This document shows positions 49,904 through 61,109 of a stretch of DNA of 64,000 nucleotides, in pieces. Origin of the DNA: Chaetorhynchus papuensis (taxonomy: Eukaryota > Chordata > Aves > Passeriformes > Rhipiduridae); NCBI GenBank assembly GCA_013396525.1, contig VWYX01000009.1, forward strand, positions 1,473,052 through 1,537,051, read 5' to 3'. Both the position numbers and the translations under genes were made by a program. The stretch's first letter is position 1. Each line of letters begins with the position of its first letter. Below the pieces are notes generated by a model. That model did not search any database. It was not told the origin of the DNA and worked only from the letters and a program-made list of their open reading frames with translations.

Positions 49904-50604
49904 AATCTCTTCATGAACAGCTACAGAACACATGAAAAATAGGCCACCGTTTGTCATCTTCACACTGCTTTACCAATAGCATATCACCTAGTGAGTCTTA
50001 ATGCTCCTCTCTCACTCCAGTATTTGTAGTTTTTACAGAAATAGGAAATTACACAGGCTTATGTAACATGTATTATTTATTGTCTACACCTCAGGCAAAG
50101 GTAGCAGTATGGTGCCACAGCACCCTCAGGCATTTTAAATCCTGGAAGCTTTCCTCCTGGCCCATCTTCTGAACTTCTCTTCTGCAGTGGCTCTGTGGTA
50201 AGATGGTGCAGGAAGCAAGCAGGGTAAAAATCATATAACTTAGTGGTGGCAGTAGCAAAATATTTTACCTTAGTCACCTCCTAGTTAACTGTGCAATGGA
50301 AACAATGTAGTTACTAGTGCAAGAAAAAGGACAAGAAGGCATGAAGAGGGGCAGGTAAAATTTGTGACAGTTCGGATGGGGAACAGGTTTACACTGCTCC
50401 GGACTTGTACTCTCAGTCGCACCAGCACAACTGAGGTGGCTGGCACATGACATGGGGCACATAACTGTTGGTTTTGGCTAAAATCAAATCTCACAGCTGC
50501 ACCTCTGGAGGTCTGTGGTTTTCCCAGGGGAACATAGAAATCTGAGTCAAATTTAGAACGGCCATCTCAGTGCCTAGACACCAGCTCATTAGAGCTTTTT
50601 TTAC
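49904..50604. other. unannotated sequence
   Basis: No repeat or gene is recognised. A mildly GC-richer part near 50380-50460 has no assignable identity. Confidence 0.45.
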
Positions 50605-50690
50605 AGAACAAAAACAAAACAAACAAACATAAAAAAGTCCCCAACCAAAACCAAACCAACAAACAAACAAACAAACAAAAAACCAACCCC
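50605..50690. repeat. (AAAC)n-like simple repeat
   Basis: Impure aaac and caaa units run across the interval, purest at 50658-50680. They are interrupted by aaaaaagtcccc near 50630-50642. Confidence 0.85.
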
Positions 50691-53600
50691 AAACATCCCT
50701 TACTTTCTTCTGCATATTCTCTTGCTTAAAAGACTCATCAGTGCTACTCCAGGCACTAAGTTACATACTGAGAAGATCAGTGAAATATGGACGTGACAGA
50801 TCCACAGAGAAATGAGGGTTAATGTAACAAACTGTGATGTCTTGGAAAATACCTGGAAGAAACATATATGATTGCAGGACTTAAAATTAGGAAGCAAATA
50901 AAATGCTTACAACAACAGCAGTATTACAAACTGAATTCTCAAGTGTATCCCATCAACTTTCCCAAATCTCATCTAATTCACTACTATGTGGAGATACCCA
51001 ACATCTTTTAGAAGATTTGACTGAACAGTGTTTTAGCTGTCTGTCAAATATTTGTCTTGTTGGGAACATTTAAAGCACAAGCAGCAGTTTCACTGTCATC
51101 AGTGGTATGAAAGGCTCTGTGAGTAAGGCTAGAGTGAAAGCTTTTTTTGCCTCCACTAACGAAAACAAAGCACAGGAAGGCCTATTACTCCACCACTCCT
51201 TAAAAGTCACCATGCCATTTCCTGTGTTGGAACACCATGTCAGAATAAATGTGAACATCAGTCCTTGCCTGAGCTCCTAACGTTTCTGACAGATGTTTCT
51301 CAAAATAGGTCATACCCCTACATTTGACTGGAGGACCACAGAGCCATGTTAGGCTCACGAAATAAATGTGAAAGAGTAATACAAAGCTAATTCCTAAGGT
51401 GACTGTGTTCTGAGTATTCCCTTTTCTCTGTGAGAAGAAGCTGTTGGATATTACAGATGCACCTTAAAATCTCATCAGTTTGAGCAGGACTGATTTAATG
51501 TTACAAAGAACACCTCTCAACACAATTACCTAACATCCTCTCACTTTCTTTTGCATAATTTTCTTTCTTAAAAGACTAATTTAAATTTGGTTTTAATTGA
51601 ATATCATGCAACTTCTCACGAAACACCAAGTTTTCCTAAGTTGGAAAAAAGTGGAGCAGTTTACAAAAAAAAAATACATATATTATAATAACAAAATCTG
51701 AGCTCACATTCAGAACTCAGTTTATGCATAAGTGTAGAAGACATACTGAAATCTTAACAAGATAGTCTATTATTTTTGCCCATTTTAGAGTTGCCATTTT
51801 AAGAGGATTTCAAGAGATTTTAAATGTGTCGCTGTGTTCGATCACTACATGGTGTAAAAAAATATCAGCAATGAGAAAAAAAAGAAGTTACTTCTGAGTT
51901 TGGTCTCCTGATTGTGAGCAAACAGACTGTCCTCATGGAAGTAAAATAGGGGTATAAAAAACATAATGCAGTTACTCTCATTATTACAGCAAGAATAATG
52001 CAGTGAAAGGAAGATCTGGCAGTTTTGATTGAAGAGTCATGGTAACTTTCACAAGATGCTTATATAACCGAATTATTTATTAATTGGGTTATCTATCCAT
52101 CTACCTATCCTAACTACTTATTCCCATTTTACAAATACTCAGTTTAAAGGCACAAACTAATTACAGAACTCAGGTGAAGGTTATGCCTTGTAGAGGATGC
52201 AAAATTTTCCGGAAAGGAAAACCAGGCTGTGAGCTGAAATTACCTTCTGTCAGTGGAGGCTGACTCTGTTTCTGATGTTGTGTTAATGATACACAGCCTC
52301 ACAAAGAACCAACAAAATAATCATCGGGGCATCAAATCTATTTAGCACAATAAACCAATAAACACAATTCTTGTGATTATACATCGGAAGCGAGGTGGAC
52401 TGCTTCAACAGCTTAACTAGGAGAAGGAAACAAGACCAAAAAAACATTTGCAGAATTCTGGTATATATTGCTCATAGCACTGGATAACAAAAACAAGGCA
52501 GTTCATTACAGTGGGTTCAGTACAAACAACCAACCATGGTCCATGGAGCCCTCAAAATTACATATCAGAGGGATGAGACCAGCTTCTGTCTAACAGTGAA
52601 TTTCAGTCTCAGGATGGTACGAATATAGCTGAAATACTGTTAAACAAATGTTACTCTTATTCCCGTAACACTAAAGCTTGTCTAATTATTTTGTTCATTT
52701 CCACCTTGTGATTGCACTATGTATGAGCAATCAGGAATCAGCTCTGCTTCCTGTGCATTAATTAATTTTCAGGAAATACTATGAACAAATTTTCATATCA
52801 GAACCATACAGTAAACCTTAGCTTTAATGTTTTATTCATTTATTCAAAGCACCTTTGCCTAGTGCTTTCACTTGTGTCTGTAGAAAAGCACCTGTCATGG
52901 TCTATCATACAGATAGGAAAAATATTTCCCTCAATTAGGAATTCTTTCATTTCTGCCAGCATAAAAAGGGAATAAATTTCTTCCCCAGATGAGAAAATGC
53001 AGTTGCCATTAGCCTTACTGGAATATCTCAGTCACAATCTCTTTTCTTACTATCGCTGGACTTCATTTACAGAAATGTGCTTTCAGAAAGTTGCTGTCAA
53101 AACAATGATAACACAGGCAGACACAGGGTGACCTTAGAAAGAGCGCAAGATGCAGCACAGCTCCTCTAAGGCATGATACAGAATCTGCCAAAAGTAACAA
53201 AACACACTGGGAAAGGATGTTAAAATGACTTGAGAGCACTTTGCAACCTTCTGATTCTCTGCTGTTCACCAGGGATTAACGAGGACTTCCATAAATTAGA
53301 CAGTCCTTGTTCTCAAATTCAGAGCAGTACCACCAAGCTACTCTAACTGCTGATTTTAGAACAGAATCTGCTCATGACATATGTTTCCAGCTCCCAACCC
53401 CACCTCTGGCTCATCCCAAATATTGCTAGATGCGGTACCCACATAAACTGCCTTACAAGGAGTTACTTATTTGTCACTCTGACACAGTCTTCTGTATGCT
53501 GCCCTGAGCCTTCCAATCACTCCATTCAAGCCCAGAGGAATTTACTCTTTCTCTCCGTACTTCTTTTAGTGACTACATCCCTGAACAGATAGCCAAAAAC

Positions 53601-55691
53601 AATTCACCTCTATCAAACAGACTGGCAAATTTTATCACTGACACTACATTGCCAGTGGTGGTAGACAGGTTGAGAATTGAAGCATTGACTAACTATTCCC
53701 TCTAATGCTCAGGTATATCGGGAAACAGTGTAGGGAAGGCTACACTAATTTCTTTTTTGCATATAGCTAACCAAAATGTTTCAGTTAAGCTCAGCATTCT
53801 GGCCAGCACCTTTGAAATACCCCCAACTAATTCCAATTATATAAACAGAAATTAGCAATGAAGCAACTAATACCTGATACTTTGGTGGATAAGAATACAT
53901 TAATGCTCACAGTAGAGCAGCATAAGAATAAATAGAAAATAACCCATAGCTTTCATGTGTTTTTAAGAGTCCTATTTACAAGAGCTCTCTGCTCCTTCCT
54001 GGAAAAAGCAGCAATACTGTAATAGGCAAAAGGCCTTAACCTTGCTAAGAATCTTGTTATTACAAGTATCTAACTTCCACTTAGAAGCAAGACAAACATC
54101 TCATTAAGCTAATTCTGTCTCCTTTCTGATCTCCTTTCCCTGTGAGGATTCAGTGTTATTATGATGTTGGTTATTTTCATTCATTAGCAGAGCTACATTT
54201 TGAATATCTTACAAAGAACTTTTCTAAGTTCAAATCACTTTTCTACCTATAAGTGCCTATTTTTTGTGACACTTCTACAGATGTAGCCTCATGAAAGTTG
54301 GCAACAGGATATGAAGGAAAAATGAAGCCTATTTTCCCACAGAAGCACTCTGCTGTATCCAAACACAAAACTCACAAATCAGCTAATAGCTGGGTATCAA
54401 AATTACCTCAACCATGGATAAGAAAAAATGTTTTATACTTTAAAGATATACTGAACCCAAAGGCTGCCTAGTGAAAAACCAATTCCTGAAATTATCAGTC
54501 AGTGGTAAAAGCTCACCAGAAATATTTCCACTTTAAAATAATTTTAATCAACTTATAGGAAACAGTTATAAAAGAGTAAGGCTTAGTATAGTCCAAGCTC
54601 CTTGATTCAGAGCATACCTGAAAGAACAGCAAGCAGCGGTGGAAGTCTGGGGAGAGAAAAGGAAGTCTGGTGTCTTCATCTATGAACTCTTGAAACCACT
54701 AGAGCACAGACAAAGTCAGGGTTTTTCAAAAATGAGACAGAAATGAGCAGCAACATGGAAACTTACACATTCCAGAAAGACAGAAAATAGATCTGTGGCT
54801 TTCTGACTTATTTTTTTCATGGGAGAGAAGCCAGAACTTTAAGCAATCCTTCTTTAGGTCAGCATACAGAGGCACTGCCTCTTATGACTCTCCTCTTTCC
54901 TGGATTGCTAGGCATCTCAAAACTGCATTGTATTTCCCTAGGGATTCAGTACCTTTGTAATGCTTTCAGAGGTCCTAGAAAAATGAAAAGTGACTGTTCC
55001 CAAATTAAGTTTCCACTTTCCATCTCTCATCCGCATCTCTTTGCTGTGAAAATGTAAAAATAAAGTGAGCTGCAGCTGAACAATAATGTGTCTAATAGAG
55101 TGGTTGAAAGTGCCAAAGCTAAACCAGTGTGTTTGAGGTTTTTTTTCCTGCAGCTTGCATTTAGTCAATCTGAAGTAGAAATCTAAGGAAGAAAATGCAA
55201 GCATTTGCAGTTCATTAAACAGCTTATTAAAAAATATGTTCCTTAGTCATAGTCACACACCGTACTTCTAATACATTGGCTTCCTTCTAGTACTATTACA
55301 AAGCTGAGGAAACCTGAGTTGACACTGTTCCAAGCTAAGGCAATCACAACCCAGACGCACTGAGCAATATGCTGGGAATATGACTCCATTAACATTTTTG
55401 CCAATTCTGACTCATGCTTGATTCTGTCATGTTGACTTTCCACACATATTATTAATTGAAGGACTGAACTCTGCTCCCATAAATGCTCATTGAAGGCTGA
55501 TCTTTGTTGTGTGGGTGATAAAATCAAGAAGCAACTGACCTAGCCTGTGAAAAAAGAATTATCTACTGAAGCCCAGTCATATTCCAATATGACTTGCATA
55601 TTCCAATGAGAAAAGGCAAGTAGAGTCTTGTACCTTTTCAGATGGACAATCACAAGATACAGGTAGGAAACTGAGTTGTTCTCAGCAAATA
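50691..55691. other. unannotated AT-rich sequence
   Basis: About 5 kb with no repeat family that I recognise and only short chance frames. A 20-base foldback with 9-bp arms lies at 55575-55594 and is small enough to be chance. Confidence 0.45.
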
Positions 55692-56903
55692 ACACAAAAT
55701 CACAGTCTGGGTAGTATTTGAAGAGACCTTAATATTTCATTTAGTCCAACCCCATCTTTCATCAGATCAAGCTGCTCAAAGCCTCATCCAGCCTGATCTT
55801 AAAGATTTCTAGGGATGGGGCATCTACTTCTCTGGGCAACCTGTTTCAGTGTCTTACCAACCTTATCATAAAAAATGTCCTCCTTATATCCAATCTAAAT
55901 CTACCCTCTTTCAATTTCAGAAAGCCTTTTGGCTGTCTTTCTGCTAACTCATCTCCTTCATATATTGAAAAATTGCTGTAAGTTCTCCCTGCAGCCTTCT
56001 CTTTCCCAGGCTTTAACAACCCCAGCTCTCTCAGCCTTTCCTCACAGGAAAGATGCTCCAGCCCTCTGATTATTTTTGTGGCCATCAATCCACGTCTTTC
56101 TTTTACTGGGGGCCCCAGAGCTGGACACAGTACTCCAGGTAAGGTCACACAAGAGCAGAAGGCAAGAATCACCCCTGGTACCTGCTGACCATGCCCACTT
56201 TGATGCACCCCAGGATGTTATTAACTTCCTACACTACAAGTGCAAATTGATAGCTCATACTTAATTTTTCATCTACCAATATGGCCAACTCTTTCCCTTG
56301 AGAGCTGCCACCAATCCAGTCACTGCCCAACAAATACTGGTCAAATTGGTAACTGCCCTGACCCAGATACAGGACCTTGCACCTGGCCTTCTTTTCATCT
56401 TGGTGTTATCTGCAAACTTGCTGAGGATGTACTCACTCCCACTGTCTATGCTGATATGAAGATATTGAACAGTATTGGTCCCAATATGGATTCCTGAGGG
56501 GCAGCGTTCAGTATTTCTTTCTATTTGGGCACTGAGCTTTTGGATTAGCAATTACATCTGCTAGTTCCCTCAGGACTCCAGGATGCACCTCATTCTGCCC
56601 CATATTTTTCGTTTTTTAGATGGTCTTGAGACTGATCTCTTATGGTAGACACAAATTCATTCGTCTAGTTCCTCTCTTGACATGCAGACTCAATAGCAGC
56701 AGGAAGAGAATTATCAGTGAAAACTGAGGCAATGCGGTTCTTGAACACCTCAGTGTCTCCATGTCAGTTGTCTTATTTGTTAGAGTTGTGTGGAGTGGTG
56801 TCTTTCTTTTCTGACTAACATGCCCGTGGAAGCCCTTAGTATTTCTCACACCTTTTGCAAAATTTAGCTCCAGCTGTGCCTTAGCTTTCCTGATCCCAGG
56901 CAC
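55692..56903 (-). mobile_element. CR1 LINE with internal deletion
   Basis: Reverse-oriented CR1. Reading from 56903 downward there is first the linker (AKAQLELNFAKGVRNTKGF, 56840-56897). Next comes the start of the reverse transcriptase (block 'gtcctgagggaactagcaga', near 56550-56580). A deletion of most of the palm follows at about 56500-56545, then the catalytic box (reading FADNT, near 56405-56420), the 3' region and the end at 55692. The 3'-end blocks are plain in the forward text, for example 'gatggggcatctacttctctgggcaacctg' spread over 55814-55843. The frame is open at 55846-56208 only because of chance repair of stops. Its 5' end abuts a truncated LTR at 56904. Confidence 0.9.
56640..56903 (-). 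pseudogene. CR1 ORF2 linker remnant
   Basis: An 87-codon reverse frame whose first 30 residues are the conserved basic linker between endonuclease and reverse transcriptase in CR1. After about residue 35 the frame leaves the CR1 coding phase. It matters mainly because it proves that the CR1 copy reaches 56903. Confidence 0.7.
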
Positions 56904-57331
56904 CCACCTGCTCTGGTGTGGGGCTCCTCCAGGGGCTGCAGGTGGACCTCTGCATCCCCATGGAGCTGCCTCATCGTGGGCTGCACCAGGGACTGAAGGG
57001 GAGTCTCATCTCTGGGGCCTGGAGCAGCTCCTGCCTCTCCTTCACAGACCTTGGTGTCTGCAGGGCTCTTGATCCTCTCACTCTGCTCTTCTCTGGCCAC
57101 AATTAAAACTGTGCAATAACTTCCTTTTCTTCTTCTTAAATAAGTTATCACAGAGAAGTTACCATCACTTCTAATTGGCCCAGCCTTGGCCAGTGGCACA
57201 TCCATATTGCAGCTGCCTGGGACTGGCTTTGGTGAACACAAGGAAGCTTCTGGCTGCTTCTCACAGAAGCCACCCCTGCAGCCCCCCACAAACAGCCCCA
57301 TTACCAAAACCTGGCATGCAAACCCAATACA
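56904..57331 (-). mobile_element. truncated LTR, same family as LTR A
   Basis: The reverse strand from 57331 reads tgtattgggtttgcatgcc, then gtggcttctgtgagaagca and a TATA-like tatttaag (57135-57142). After that come the phrases 'cagacaccaaggtctgtgaa' and 'ctgcagcccctggagga'. The same phrases occur in the same order in the 10716-11769 LTR. Only the 5' 428 bp are present; the R/U5 part is gone and the sequence switches to CR1 at 56903/56904. Either a deletion joined the two elements or the CR1 inserted and the far LTR half was later lost. Both elements lie on the reverse strand. Confidence 0.85.
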
Positions 57332-57930
57332 AGGACCACACTATACCTACCAGTTTTCACTACTTTTTTTTTCCTTTTTTTTTTAAATAACAAAACCCTT
57401 AAAACTTCTTGAAAGAACTACTGCTAAAAGATCTGGAATTACATATTATTCTTTAAAACAATTTACATCTTGAAAGTATTGTTCTCAAAATTATTTTGAA
57501 CTGGATATTAAGATTCAGAAAACATATCCTTCTCTACTTCCTTTTCACCTTTTCAGAGCACTGACAGCCTAAAGCCTGAAATGAGACACATACTGTGTTA
57601 AGGGTCTCATCTGGTTTTTGATTCCATGAGAAAGTCCTATGTTGCTGGTTTCACTGTTTTAACAACAGAGACATACACACGTATGCAGCTACTAGGAAAA
57701 AACACAGAAAATACTGATGTTTTTCTTGTAGACTGGAAAGGATATTTACAGGTGACGAAGCAGTGTAACTTGAAGTAAAAATCTTCTCATTAGTTTCCAC
57801 TACTTACTGCTACAACTTTCTACTTTAGAATTGTAACACAATTTTTACTGTGCTTTCTATTCCAACGTAGGTCTGCAGCTAACCTAAAGATAGCACTCCT
57901 GGATTTTTTTTTTCCCTTAATCTGGATTGA
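57332..57930. other. unannotated AT-rich sequence
   Basis: The T-rich stretch at 57364-57390 and the general AT-richness are all that can be noted. No repeat family is recognised. Cleavage of the candidate transcript ending near 57.91 kb would fall at its right border. Confidence 0.45.
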
Positions 57931-57936
57931 TTTATT
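57931..57936 (-). terminator. AATAAA signal of the candidate gene
   Basis: The forward strand reads tttatt, so the reverse strand reads AATAAA. It lies 93 nt after the stop codon of the candidate terminal exon, giving a compact 3' untranslated region. A poly-A-like run on the reverse strand (57905-57913) follows about 20 nt later. It may be genomic coincidence or, less likely, evidence of retroposition. Confidence 0.4.
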
Positions 57937-58028
57937 CAGCACCACATATACTCATTATGCTCTTGCAAACAAATGGGTGCCTCTGACTAGAAGAATATTC
58001 AAAGACTTCATCTGGTGAGCTGTCTGGG

Positions 58029-58113
58029 TTAACTGAAGTACTTGTCCATGACATACACAGGATTGATTCCTGCTTCAGTGAGTTTTTCAGCCATATATGG
58101 CACCAGTTGTAGC
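58029..58113 (-). CDS. candidate terminal coding exon of a small unknown gene
   Basis: On the reverse strand a pyrimidine-rich acceptor (ctcctttcatttag) is followed by 85 nt that read, after one carried-over base, as 27 codons and a TAA stop. The peptide starts LQLVPYMAEKL and ends VYVMDKYFS, with TEAGINP between. Its composition looks like a real soluble protein: charged and hydrophobic residues alternate and there are no cysteines or tryptophans. The AATAAA at 57931-57936 completes a terminal-exon layout. The carried base fits the two-base remainder left by the candidate exon at 58730-58771 (at+g gives a methionine codon). I do not recognise the protein family. Chance is the main alternative, since short exons are easy to fake. 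Confidence 0.35.
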
Positions 58114-58729
58114 CTAAATGAAAGGAGCTAGTGAATCAGATACAAGAATCCCACTTGCAGGGGGAAAAATATTAAAAAAAAAAAACCCAAACCCAACAAA
58201 CAGCAAAATGAAAGAGCCAGTGAGATTCAGAATACCCTTGACAATACTTGGCATTCAGTCCCCATTTTGTACCTTAATGCTCCTCCTAACTGAAATGCAA
58301 CCCTTTACCTGAAGAGTGATTTAAAAGAACTGTTGAGTTTTTTCAGTCAATGTTAAGCGAATACAGCATTATTCAGTAGGGGCTTTTATAGAATTGTGCA
58401 TAAATCCAAAGCATTTCTGAAAAAAGGATTGCATTGTTATATAATTAAAGCTAAGTGGTTGTTAAGCTATTTTGAGTTATTTCTCAGAGATCTTCAATGA
58501 CCCTTTTCCGCTAAGGGTTCTCATAGAGTTCTAGAAATGTAATGATACACTGCACCAATCCAGTACTTGCCTGAGTCATGAGACAACAAAGGTAGGATTT
58601 CTATTGTAAAGAGTTATGCAACCACCTATGTTTTATGTGCCTGCAGTGACGAGATAATGGATGTGAAGTTAAGTTTTTATGAATGCCACCTTCAAAACAT
58701 GAAATGCACGTCATCTTTGTAGCACTTAC
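58114..58729. other. presumed intron of the candidate gene; nothing else seen
   Basis: AT-rich text with a short A run at 58174-58184. No repeat element or other signal is recognised. If the exons on either side are real, this is a 616-nt intron with gtaagt and tttag ends. Confidence 0.3.
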
Positions 58730-58771
58730 ATTGATAATTCTTTGAAAGGACCCTCCAGAAACATCAAGTTC
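58730..58771 (-). CDS. candidate 42-nt internal exon of the same gene
   Basis: The reverse strand reads tgtttgtag, then 42 nt, then gtaagt. In the frame shared with the terminal exon it encodes 13 full codons, NLMFLEGPFKELS, plus two bases of a methionine codon completed in the next exon. The donor hexamer is perfect, while the acceptor tract is only moderate. The length is a multiple of three, so skipping would keep the frame. A second frame (ELDVSGGSFQRIIN) is also open, but it would end eight codons into the next exon. Very short exons are uncommon, which lowers confidence. The join to the terminal exon in this frame is an inference. Confidence 0.28.
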
Positions 58772-59120
58772 CTACAAACATGAGTGCATGTAATGAATTC
58801 TCAAGGGCAACCAATGCATGATGCACAAGGACACCAGCAAGACTTTTCTTCCTAAACACACTGCAGCTCTTAAGACTGTATCAAGCTAATTTGAACCTAA
58901 AGCTCTGATAAAAGGCAATCTAAACCACACTGAAGTGATGAATGCTGTTCTGCACACCAGAAATACTGTGCAGCACAGCAGAAGCCATTTAAAAGCCTGC
59001 ATCATCTATTTTTCCTTACAACTTTTGCTGTTAGCATGCTCGTAATATTCAGCCCCTACTGAATAATGCTGCAGCCACTTAACACTGACTGAAGAAACTT
59101 AGCAGCGCTTTCAGCACTGT
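58772..59120. other. presumed first intron of the candidate gene
   Basis: AT-rich text with no repeat or independent signal. It lies between the CpG island and the short candidate exon. Confidence 0.3.
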
Positions 59121-59340
59121 CACGTCGAGGGGAAAGCCGAGACGCTCGAACCGCCGGCGGCCGAGTCCATCAGCGCTCTCCGGCTGCCCCCGCGTGGCCG
59201 CGCCGGGGCAGCACACGTACGGAGACTGGATCGGGAATTCCATCCGCCGCTCCGAGGCGTGATCCTGCCCCTGGAAACACAGCACGCTGCTGCGTCTAAC
59301 AAAGAGACAAGGGCGCTCCGCTGTGGTACGGTACCTGGGT
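59121..59340 (-). promoter_or_regulatory. short CpG island, likely promoter/first exon
   Basis: I count about 28 CpG dinucleotides in 220 bp, more than its base composition predicts, inside a region nearly devoid of CpG for tens of kilobases. That pattern marks an unmethylated promoter in vertebrates. On the reverse strand two start codons (59244-59242 and 59169-59167) open short frames. Each can reach a GT (gtacgt at 59220, gtgaca at 59122) leaving two bases over, which is what the exon at 58730-58771 needs. Both donors are weak, so the exact first exon is unresolved. The island could also drive a transcript on the other strand. Confidence 0.55.
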
Positions 59341-61109
59341 GTGGCATTTTTCACTGTATCCGCTCACAAAGCCCGTGTCACTTCAGTTACAGAACACACA
59401 CACGAGAATCAGGATGTCTTTCACTGGACAACAATATTGCTCGCTACTGCAATGATTTTTATATATTTTAATATGCCCTGCTGTAGCCAGACAGGACGTA
59501 AGGAATTTTTATAAGTGCTCAGGAAGGGCGAAATGTGGATCCCACTGAAAGCAGTGTAAACTACAAAGGCAAATGTCTGTTAAGGGCATTTGAAAAACAC
59601 CTTGAGAAAATATACATTAAAATTATACTTACTGCAATACTCAGTATCTGGACCTGAAGTCATGTTCAGTAAGCCATATTTATTTAATCTCCTACTCTCA
59701 GTATCCCATTATCCTGCTATCTGCCTTGAGATTTGCCTTCTTCCTTTCCATCATACTACATAATTATTAAATTTTTCATTGTTGTAGTCTTTCTTACTCT
59801 ATTTAGTTCAATTATCCATTGTTCCATTTACAATGTATTGAATTTTAAAAATGTATTCAATTTTTTAATCTCATTTTGTTATATTTATTTTTGAAACTTA
59901 TCAGATGCAGTACATTTCATAAGTCTAAGATAAACAACTAATAAAGAATTTCCTTTTGAAAGCCTAATTTAGAGTTATTTTGTTAAAATCTATCCCAGTG
60001 GTTTTCAAATGGGAGCTACAAAAAGTTCAGACTGATCACAGTGAGTCAAGAAAATGGACTGCTAGCCATCAAAAACTTATTTTGCTCAGGGAAAGAAAAG
60101 ATGAAGATTTTTAATGTCTGGCCACAAGTGCCTAGATTAGCCAGGCAACTACTGCAGGTCACTTCTTTCAGGGCTGTGAAGATGGTTTGAAATATTTGTG
60201 CCCACCAAATATTGTCATTTTTCAATTCCTTAATCCTCCTGAATTATAATTTCAAAAGACAGAAAAATCTAATTGACAGAGGATATAATAATTTTTCCAG
60301 TTTGGTTACATCACAGTACCAACTAACCAAATTAACTTCATAAATCTTTGCAGCAAGATTTACAATATTGGCAAGTATATAACACGTTCAACTTTGTTTT
60401 CACTTTTTCTTAAGAAGAGGCAAGAGGACTAAGACACAACCAGAAATTTGGGGATTGGAGTTTCAGGCTCCAATACCTCCTATCGAGCAGCTTTCTGATC
60501 CTCTGTAACCACTCCCAGACAGTTTACTATTACACTATCAAGTTAATCTGCTTTTTCTGACTTCACGTGGGAATTAACAGTGGCTGACTAATATCCCAAG
60601 ACAGCTGCAACCCATGAGGGAATGCAAAGGGTTAGGGGGACATTGTCCACACTTCTCTTAAAATTTATATCCTGTAAAACAAGAAACAATCATGCATCTT
60701 TCAATACAGAAAATTCAATCTGTTCATAACTGCGTAAGAGCTCTAACTCTCCTTTGTTCCATTTCTTTGTGTTCTTTTCTTTTTTTTGTGCTTGCAAGAA
60801 ATGTGTTCCACATTCTGATTGTTTCCAGATATTGAATTATAATAAACTGTGGCTAACAATGAGCCGCTTAATATGGCATTTCTCCCTGCCTCAAGACAGA
60901 AGGGTAGGATATGTCATAAATTTTACACAAACATATAAAGTGTCATTGCATTTAAACTTCAGAATTACAAGGTTTCAGATACAACCAACTCTTCTTCCTC
61001 ACATTTTTTTTATTTCAATTCTGTAATTTTGACTGTTTGGGTCTTTTGCCTTATGGCTTTCTGTCCATCACTTTATTTTGACTCTTCCTCGAAGATGTTT
61101 ATGCTGCTG
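59341..61109. other. unannotated AT-rich sequence upstream of the CpG island
   Basis: No element I can name. A cttac-type reverse donor (gca|gtaagt, 59625-59636) is present with no convincing exon attached. The stretch 60000-60200 looks less AT-rich, but I could not match it to a repeat. Confidence 0.4.

Noticed and set aside
48586..50690. CRISPR-like array from GACA and AAAC repeats
   Set aside because: These are simple microsatellites with no spacer structure, in a vertebrate genome where CRISPR arrays do not occur.
55575..55594. 9-bp inverted repeat with 2-base spacer
   Set aside because: Same reasoning: the size is within chance expectation and no other feature accompanies it.
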